A stretch of DNA of 10,161 bases. It comes from an uncultured Bacilli bacterium. GTDB lineage: Bacteria; Bacillota_I; Bacilli_A; RF39; UBA660. The notes under the pieces are model-generated. The model was not told the DNA's origin. It did no database searches and saw nothing but the letters and a program-made list of their open reading frames with translations. The stretch lies in contig CALVKV010000046.1 in the NCBI GenBank assembly GCA_944333305.1, positions 1 to 10,161 of the forward strand, read 5' to 3'. Shown here piece by piece: positions 6,153 to 10,161 of the stretch. The first letter of the stretch is position 1; each line of letters opens with the position of its first letter. Both the position numbers and the translations under genes were made by a program.

Positions 6153-7857
6153 ATATATTAAAATATGTAAAAACTATTTTGCTTTAGGGGCGGATAATAA
6201 AAAATATTTAATACTTTTATTTCTAACAGCTTTTTTAAGATGTTTTACTTTTGCAATTACACCTATTTTTGCAGCGAGAATAATTGATTATGCAACATTG
6301 GGACTTTATGAAGAAACTTTTCTTAATATTGTTTATTTGGGTATTAATTATTTAGTTTATCTTATTTGTCATCATTTAAACTTTGTCGTTTATGCTAAAA
6401 ATACAGACTATGTTTATAATAAATTACATTTAATAATTGCATCAAAAGTTTCTAAGTATGATGAAGATTTTACAAAAAGACTTCCTAAGTCATATTTAGA
6501 TAATACTGTTACTAGTGATGTTTTTGATGTTTGTATGTTTACTGATAGAATGATAGATGCTCTTGCCCACTTTTTTACAGATATAATGGCTTTATTAATT
6601 CTTCTTTTTTATAATTTAGAGATTGGTTTAATTGTTTTAATTTTTAATATAATCTATCAGGTAATACTTGCTAGAGGTCAAAAGAAGAAAGATTATTATT
6701 TTATGGGACAAAGAAGAAATCAGGATAGGATAACTTCTTTATATGAACAGATGTTAGATGCTTCTAAAGAAATTAAAGCTTTTGATATGAAAGATAAGTT
6801 AAATAATTATCTTGATATTTATAAGAGAAGTTGGACTAAACAATATTTCTTAAAAAGAAAATATTGGGACAGATCTAAAGTAATCTATCCAGTTATTATT
6901 ACTATATCAAAATTTATTGCCTATATAATAGTTATTAAATATATTATGGATGGGGTAATGAGTGTTGGTGATTTAGTATTAATTGTTACTTATATTGATC
7001 AAATAGAAAGAGAAAACTTTGATTTTTTTGAAAAAATTAATAAAGTTTGTAATAGTTCTGTTAGAATAGATAGACTTTCTAGGGTAATAAATTATCATAA
7101 TAAGAATATGTTAGAGTTTGGAGATTACTTAGAAGATAATATATTTGGGGATATTATCTTTGATAAAGTTACATTTAAGTATGAAAATAATATAAGCCTT
7201 AATAAGGTGAGTTTTGAAATAGAACCTAATAAACTTACAGCGATAGTAGGGGAGAGTGGTAGTGGTAAAAGTACAATCTTTAGAATTCTTTTAAGACTTT
7301 ATAAAATAGAATCTGGCCATGTTTATATAGATGGTGTTGATATATATGATTATGGTAAGAGTGTTTATCCATCTAATGTTTCTATTGCAACTCAAAGACC
7401 TTTTATATTTAATATGAGTATAAAAGATAATTTGTCTTTAGTAGATAAGAATATCTCTAACCAAATAAAAGCTTGTAAAAGAGTAGGGATACATGATTTT
7501 ATTATGAGTCTTCCTAAAGGGTATGATACAGTATTAAGTGAAGATGCTACTAATGTAAGTGGAGGACAGAAACAATTAATTTCTATGGCTAGAACATTGT
7601 TATCTAAAGCGGAAATTTTACTATTTGATGAAGTTACTAGTGCCCTTGATCCAAATACTACTAAACATATTATTAAAGTTTTGAAAGATTTAAAGAAAGA
7701 TCATACAGTTGTTATTATTACTCATAAGAAAGATTTAATGAAAATAGCAGATGAGTTAATTGTTATTGATAAAGGTAAGGTTGTAGGAATTGGTAAGCAT
7801 AGAAAGTTATTAGAAGAAAATAGATACTATAGAAGATTATTTAAACAAAGAAGTTGA
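6145..7857 (+). CDS. ABC exporter half-transporter (membrane domain plus ATPase), subunit 2
   Basis: A 570-residue paralogue of the preceding gene with the same layout. Its motifs fall at identical residue numbers: Walker A GESGSGKST 369-377, signature VSGGQ 471-475, Glu496 after Walker B and His527. Unlike many heterodimeric exporters, neither subunit has a visibly degenerate catalytic glutamate, so both ATP sites look competent. The start at 6145 (MSRYIK) follows GGGAGG at 6128-6133. An upstream in-frame ATG at 6106 would lie within the previous gene and lacks an SD. The 8-base overlap suggests translational coupling and one-to-one production. The gene ends TGA followed directly by TAA. Type IV exporters of this kind export drugs, lipids or peptides; the substrate cannot be told from sequence. 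Confidence 0.9.
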   Translation: MSRYIKICKNYFALGADNKKYLILLFLTAFLRCFTFAITPIFAARIIDYATLGLYEETFLNIVYLGINYLVYLICHHLNFVVYAKNTDYVYNKLHLIIASKVSKYDEDFTKRLPKSYLDNTVTSDVFDVCMFTDRMIDALAHFFTDIMALLILLFYNLEIGLIVLIFNIIYQVILARGQKKKDYYFMGQRRNQDRITSLYEQMLDASKEIKAFDMKDKLNNYLDIYKRSWTKQYFLKRKYWDRSKVIYPVIITISKFIAYIIVIKYIMDGVMSVGDLVLIVTYIDQIERENFDFFEKINKVCNSSVRIDRLSRVINYHNKNMLEFGDYLEDNIFGDIIFDKVTFKYENNISLNKVSFEIEPNKLTAIVGESGSGKSTIFRILLRLYKIESGHVYIDGVDIYDYGKSVYPSNVSIATQRPFIFNMSIKDNLSLVDKNISNQIKACKRVGIHDFIMSLPKGYDTVLSEDATNVSGGQKQLISMARTLLSKAEILLFDEVTSALDPNTTKHIIKVLKDLKKDHTVVIITHKKDLMKIADELIVIDKGKVVGIGKHRKLLEENRYYRRLFKQRS

Positions 7858-7897
7858 TAAAACGATATAATTATTTTATTATTAATAGGGTGATGTT

Positions 7898-8863
7898 ATG
7901 TTAGACGTTTCTTTAGGAAAAATATATTATATAAAAGATGGAAAAACTTTAATAGAGGATGCAACTGTATCAAGTGAAAATTTAGATAGACAAAAAGTTC
8001 CTGGATTTAGTCGTAGAGTAACTTTATATAGTGATAGGGAATTATTAACTAATAATAAAAACTTTACTGATATTTATAAACAATACTTAGATGGTAATTA
8101 TACTATAATTAGGGCTTTACATCCAGGAATAAGTGATATGGGAAAAATAAATATTTTACCTGAATATGATGTCAACATTTATATTCCTTATAGACCTAGT
8201 TTAGGAGATATTGATAAACTGAAAGAAGTTTTAGATAAATACAAAGAAGAAAAAGAATTTGCTTTTAAAATTTATAACGACTGTAAGAGTAATTATGATT
8301 TATATGATTATGGTTATAATTACTCAGATAATCAAAGAAGTGTTAGTGGTATTTGTGAATATTTTTATAAAGAAAAACTCTTAATGCTAAATCCTTATGA
8401 ACAAGAAATGTTCAATAAGTATCGAAATTTTGATTTAAATAGTTTAATGCTGGAAGACTATTATAAGTATGTATTAAATAACAGAAATACAGCTGTTGTC
8501 ATAATAACACCAGATGAAGTAATTAAAAAGACGGTTACAAAAAGTTTTCATAAGCGTGAAATAGAAAACACTTTAGGTTATAAAATGAATCCTAATTTAA
8601 GTTATAATGAGTTAACTAGTGATTGTAACTTAGTTATTGGCTTCATCACTAAGGGTGTTATAATTGTTTATTTAGATATTAATATTAATGAATTTCAACA
8701 GGAGGCATTAAAATCATTTGTTAATGATGTGAATGATGTTAAGCAGATTAAAGAAAGTTTAATAGCTAATGTAAATGTTGTTAGAGATGGTGTGACAATT
8801 TATGAAGGAGAGTTAGCAGATGTTATTCCTTATTTAGAGGAAAATAAAAAAAGGCAGTTGTAA
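7898..8863 (+). CDS. Unknown 321-residue protein, C-terminus related to the T-box operon protein
   Basis: Not recognised as any named family. It is hydrophilic with no signal peptide or membrane span, and rich in Tyr, Asp and Lys. The C-terminal region (about 196-321) shares ordered anchors with the 146-residue protein at 9142-9582: VVIITPDE (199-206) against VVIIPDE, then VYLD...Q-x-E (257-269) against FYLP...Q-x-E, then TIY (300-302) and DVI (308-310) against TIY and DVI. A similar pattern earlier in the protein (VTLYSDRELL at 41-50, then IYIP at 94-97 followed by a charged helix) hints at a degenerate first copy, making it a possible two-domain protein. The start follows an AGGGTGAT ribosome site. 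It lies 40 bases after the exporter pair, so cotranscription is possible, but the shared domain links it to the valS operon instead. Confidence 0.6.
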   Translation: MLDVSLGKIYYIKDGKTLIEDATVSSENLDRQKVPGFSRRVTLYSDRELLTNNKNFTDIYKQYLDGNYTIIRALHPGISDMGKINILPEYDVNIYIPYRPSLGDIDKLKEVLDKYKEEKEFAFKIYNDCKSNYDLYDYGYNYSDNQRSVSGICEYFYKEKLLMLNPYEQEMFNKYRNFDLNSLMLEDYYKYVLNNRNTAVVIITPDEVIKKTVTKSFHKREIENTLGYKMNPNLSYNELTSDCNLVIGFITKGVIIVYLDININEFQQEALKSFVNDVNDVKQIKESLIANVNVVRDGVTIYEGELADVIPYLEENKKRQL

Positions 8864-8886
8864 AATCTCTAATAATAGCTTATAAT
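8858..8886 (+). promoter_or_regulatory. Promoter of the T-box-valS operon
   Basis: TTGTAA (8858-8863, overlapping the stop codon of the upstream gene) and a perfect TATAAT (8881-8886) are separated by exactly 17 bases. The expected transcript start is near 8893, just before the T-box stem I. Confidence 0.65.
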
Positions 8887-8894
8887 ACACTTAA

Positions 8895-9120
8895 ATGCGA
8901 TTGATATTCAAGGAGTACATGTAAAGTATTTATAGAGAGTTAATGGCTGGTGGAAATTAACAATATGATATATGGAAGGTAGTGAATAGAGCAGGGTTTC
9001 TGAAATAGTAGTAAGTTACCACGGGAAAGGCCGTTATCAATAATGAGAATAGTTTAATAACTATAAATTAAGGTGGTACAGCGTAGACTCCTTGTTTGAC
9101 GCCCTTAAGTTATAGTTATT
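8895..9120 (+). promoter_or_regulatory. T-box riboswitch responding to uncharged tRNA-Val
   Basis: The leader carries the T-box sequence AAGGTGGTACAGCG (9070-9083), whose TGGT can pair with the ACCA end of a tRNA with discriminator A. It also has the conserved CCGTTATC (9031-9038) and the stem I distal element around AATGGCTGGTGG. Stem I can be folded by hand: TATTCA (8905-8910) with TGAATA (8983-8988); the AGGAGTA internal loop (8911-8917) opposite GAAGGTAG; CATGTA (8918-8923) with TATATG (8969-8974); GTATT with AATAT; and GTTAAT (8939-8944) with ATTAAC (8956-8961). This places GTA (8979-8981) in the specifier position followed by a purine, that is, valine, in agreement with valS downstream. 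When tRNA-Val is uncharged it should stabilise the antiterminator and switch on the 146-residue gene and valS. Confidence 0.93.
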
Positions 9121-9127
9121 TTTTATT
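9056..9127 (+). terminator. T-box-controlled intrinsic terminator
   Basis: AATAACTATAAATTAAGG (9056-9073) pairs with CCTTAAGTTATAGTTATT (9103-9120) as an 18-base stem with one mismatch, followed by TTTTATTTT. The 5' strand includes the start of the T-box sequence, so this hairpin is mutually exclusive with the antiterminator. Confidence 0.9.
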
Positions 9128-9141
9128 TTAAGGAGGAGTCT

Positions 9142-9582
9142 ATGAAAAGAGGAAAAGTCGTCATTATTCCGGATGAAGAACAAATATTAGAAGATAAGTT
9201 TGAACAGGATATTTTAGATGATGAATATCATGTTAAAGGTTATCAGAAATTTTCTGACGATAATAATTTAGGTCTGAATTTTAGAGATGATGAATCACAT
9301 AGAGCAGGTCTTAGTATTGCAGAGTTAGGACATTTTAATTATAAGACTGAAGATGATATAGGTGTCATAGCTTTTTATCTTCCAAGTAAAGTTACAGATA
9401 GACAGTTAGAATATTTTGAAAATCATAAAGATGATTATGCTAGTTATGGGACAGTAGGCGCATATATTTTTAGAAGAGTAGATGATACTATTTATACTGA
9501 TGAGATATATGGACTTGATGTGATAGAAAATCAAATGATTAAAAGAAATAGGAAAAGTGAGGAGATAGGTCATGTTAGATAA
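9142..9582 (+). CDS. Unknown 146-residue protein in the T-box-valS operon
   Basis: An acidic, soluble-looking protein with no signal peptide, membrane span or recognised catalytic motif. It opens with a basic MKRGK and a strand-like VVIIPDE (6-12). A long, very acidic stretch follows (11-52), then a hydrophobic strand VIAFYLP (75-81), a charged helix (84-99), strands around VGAYIFRR (105-112) and TIY (116-118), and DVI at 126-128. The same anchors occur in order in the C-terminal part of the 321-residue protein upstream of the T-box. The start is firm: AAGGAGGAG lies immediately upstream and the ORF opens just after the T-box terminator. Its end overlaps valS by 11 bases, so it must be cotranscribed and probably translationally coupled with valS. 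Expression should therefore rise when charged tRNA-Val is short. Its function is unknown. Confidence 0.75.
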   Translation: MKRGKVVIIPDEEQILEDKFEQDILDDEYHVKGYQKFSDDNNLGLNFRDDESHRAGLSIAELGHFNYKTEDDIGVIAFYLPSKVTDRQLEYFENHKDDYASYGTVGAYIFRRVDDTIYTDEIYGLDVIENQMIKRNRKSEEIGHVR

Positions 9583-10161
9583 AAAATATAATCATAAAGA
9601 AGTAGAGAAAGATAAGTATAATAATTGGGTAAATAAAGGATACTTTAAAGGTGATAAAGATAAGAGTAAAGAGCCTTTTTGTATAGTAATACCACCACCT
9701 AATGTTACAGGTAAACTACATTTAGGTCATGCTTGGGATACAACACTACAAGATATTTTAATTAGATATAAGAGAATGAATGGCTATGATGCTTTATGGG
9801 TTCCTGGAATGGATCATGCTGGTATTGCCACCCAAGCGAAAGTTGATAAGAGACTAAGAGAAATGGGGATTAATCCTAGAGGGATAACTCGTGATGAATG
9901 GTTAGAACATGCTTGGAGCTGGAAAGATGAGTATGCTACTACTATTCATGAACAATGGGCAAAACTTGGGCTTAGTCTTGATTATACGAAAGAAAGATTT
10001 ACTTTAGATGAAGGACTTAGTAAAGCGGTTAGATATGTCTTTGTTAAACTTTATGAGAAAGGTTTAATTTATCGAGGAGAGAGGATTATTAACTGGGATC
10101 CAGTTCAAATGACTGCTTTATCTAATGAAGAGGTTATCTATAAAGAAGATAAGGGAGCATT
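9572..10161 (+). CDS. valS: Valyl-tRNA synthetase, N-terminal part
   Basis: The first 196 codons of a class I aminoacyl-tRNA synthetase that attaches valine to tRNA-Val in the cytoplasm; the gene continues past the window. The N-terminus has the usual V-E-K-D-x-Y-x-x-W region, then [20 protein letters not shown], which contains the HIGH-type ATP-binding signature (HLGH). Also present are the valyl-specific [11 protein letters not shown] block, [22 protein letters not shown] and [11 protein letters not shown]. Identity is unambiguous. The KMSKS motif and editing-domain core lie beyond the window. The ATG at 9572 follows GAGGAG with a 7-base spacer and overlaps the 146-residue gene by 11 bases. 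Transcription is controlled by the upstream T-box with GUA specifier. Confidence 0.98.
   Translation, partial: MLDKKYNHKEVEKDKYNNWVNKGYFKGDKDKSKEPFCIVIPPPNVTGKLHLGHAWDTTLQDILIRYKRMNGYDALWVPGMDHAGIATQAKVDKRLREMGINPRGITRDEWLEHAWSWKDEYATTIHEQWAKLGLSLDYTKERFTLDEGLSKAVRYVFVKLYEKGLIYRGERIINWDPVQMTALSNEEVIYKEDKGA

Noticed and set aside
7855..7860. TGA read as Trp (mycoplasma code)
   Set aside because: The gene ends naturally at TGA (then TAA), conserved Trp codons in valS and elsewhere are TGG, and no gene has an internal in-frame TGA.
7866..7871. TATAAT as a separate promoter for the 321-residue gene
   Set aside because: No acceptable -35 was found 16-18 bases upstream; in this AT-rich gap the hexamer alone is not enough.
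1..10161. CRISPR array, tRNA or rRNA gene, transposase
   Set aside because: No regularly spaced repeats, no tRNA/rRNA signatures and no transposase or integrase motif were seen on either strand.

Overview
The window is strongly AT-rich DNA with tightly packed genes. Tryptophan is encoded by TGG and TGA acts as a stop (the second ABC exporter gene ends TGA-TAA), so the standard bacterial code fits. Shine-Dalgarno (SD) sites are of the AGGAGG/GGTGA type, and a T-box riboswitch precedes valS. Together these point to a low-GC member of the Bacillota/Bacilli, plausibly an uncultured gut lineage near the Mycoplasmatota or Erysipelotrichales. The sequence does not settle the taxon.

Layout. Positions 1-77 (-) are the start of a zinc-ribbon (zf-TFIIB-like) protein. 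Diverging from it are a small YjdJ-type GNAT acetyltransferase (178-465, +) and a small thioredoxin-fold protein (508-765, +), followed by a bidirectional terminator. A minus-strand block then holds two paralogous proteins of unknown function (B, 809-1224, and A, 3750-4133) on either side of a MacB/FtsX-type ABC transporter with ATPase and permease fused (1314-3692). Paralogue B is broken by a -1 frameshift at a run of seven A's. Paralogue A and the transporter look like one transcription unit ending in a terminator at 1284-1311. B has its own promoter.

The AT-rich divergent region 4134-4409 separates this block from a plus-strand pair of full-length ABC exporter half-transporters (4410-6152 and 6145-7857). 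They overlap by 8 bases, are collinear through the nucleotide-binding domain, and probably form a heterodimer. Next comes a 321-residue protein of unknown function (7898-8863).

The last section is a valine operon: a promoter (8858-8886), a T-box leader whose proposed specifier codon is GUA (Val), a terminator/antiterminator, an uncharacterised 146-residue protein (9142-9582), and valS, which overlaps that gene and runs off the window end. The C-terminal third of the 321-residue protein resembles the 146-residue protein through several collinear anchors, so the two unknown genes around the T-box probably belong to one family. The leader also has a 12-position match to the SD and start codon of the 146-residue gene, suggesting a possible extra layer of translational control. 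The most promising undescribed items are this family inside a tRNA-Val-controlled operon and the paralogue-A/MacB/paralogue-B cluster.
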